From a bacterium (lineage in GTDB: Bacteria; Krumholzibacteriota; Krumholzibacteriia; Krumholzibacteriales; Krumholzibacteriaceae), in contig JAFNGP010000220.1 of assembly GCA_017885175.1 (NCBI GenBank), positions 822 through 6,794 on the forward strand: a stretch of 5,973 nucleotides of DNA. Direction: 5' to 3'. The translations under genes and the position numbers were made by a program. The notes beneath the pieces were generated by a model. The model saw nothing but the letters and a program-made list of their open reading frames with translations. It did not search any database and had not been told where the DNA came from. Positions 5,730 to 5,973 of this stretch are shown piece by piece (within the stretch, counting starts at the first letter, position 1; each line of letters starts with the position of its first letter).

Positions 5730-5973
5730 TCAAGATCAACCTGCTGCCGCGCGAGGAACGGATAAAGCGGCGCGAATTCAAGCTTCCCCAGATGCCGACC
5801 ATCTACATGGTGGGCGGGGTCGCGGTCTTCCTGGGAGCGATCATTTTCACGGGGATCGTTCAGACCCATAAGGTCAAGGCGCTTGAGTCGAAAATGGCGG
5901 CGGCGACCGAGGAATCGAAGAAGCTCGCGCCGCAGCTCGCGAAGATAAAGCAGATCACCAAGGAGCGGGAGGA
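5726..5973 (+). CDS. pilN: Type IV pilus assembly protein PilN (3' end missing)
   Basis: An inner-membrane bitopic protein of the pilus alignment complex. The visible 82 residues begin MIKINLLPREER, containing the INLLP motif (4-8) that docks into PilM. A basic stretch (11-19) is followed by one transmembrane helix (about 27-45), then a charged, heptad-like periplasmic segment (about 47-82, rich in K, E, A and L) typical of the coiled coil that pairs with PilO. The ferredoxin-like domain lies beyond the window. The start ATG at 5726 shares ATGA with the pilM stop, so translation is coupled. PilO, PilP and PilQ would be expected downstream. Confidence 0.95.
   Translation, partial: MIKINLLPREERIKRREFKLPQMPTIYMVGGVAVFLGAIIFTGIVQTHKVKALESKMAAATEESKKLAPQLAKIKQITKERE

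Overview
This window is part of a type IV pilus (T4P) biogenesis locus from a GC-rich diderm (Gram-negative-type) bacterium. All genes lie on the plus strand. The series pilin, pilin, ABC-2 ATPase, ABC-2 permease, TPR protein, prepilin peptidase, pilM, pilN closely resembles the order I recall for the Myxococcus xanthus pil cluster (pilA, pilGHI, pilD, pilM, pilN...). This suggests a deltaproteobacterial/myxococcal-like lineage or a candidate phylum with the same cluster. The species cannot be named from the sequence.

Layout. Positions 1-384 hold the 3' part of a first major-type pilin gene, followed by a strong intrinsic terminator (410-441). Positions 601-1035 hold a complete second pilin that is a diverged paralogue of the first, with its own candidate sigma-54 promoter (480-495) and a GC-rich hairpin against its Shine-Dalgarno sequence. 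Positions 1184-4388 form a tight four-gene operon: ABC ATPase, six-helix ABC-2 permease, membrane-anchored TPR protein, and bifunctional prepilin peptidase/methylase PilD. Its gaps are 9 and 8 nt, then a 4-nt overlap. A 258-nt gap (4389-4646) carries a near-consensus sigma-54 promoter (4503-4518) and a roughly 118-nt leader. Positions 4647-5729 encode PilM, overlapping by 4 nt with PilN, which runs off the window end; pilO, pilP and pilQ are expected next.

How it works together. PilD cleaves and methylates the prepilins. PilM (cytoplasmic, actin-like) binds the INLLP tail of PilN to form the inner-membrane alignment platform. The ABC transporter and TPR protein are embedded between the pilins and PilD, which points to a role in pilus assembly like M. 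xanthus PilGHI, but their substrate is unknown. Three GG-N10-GC (sigma-54 -24/-12) elements of different quality, before pilin 2, the ABC operon and pilM, suggest coordinated sigma-54 control, probably through a PilR-type activator encoded outside the window. No mobile elements, CRISPR arrays, tRNA or rRNA genes were seen.
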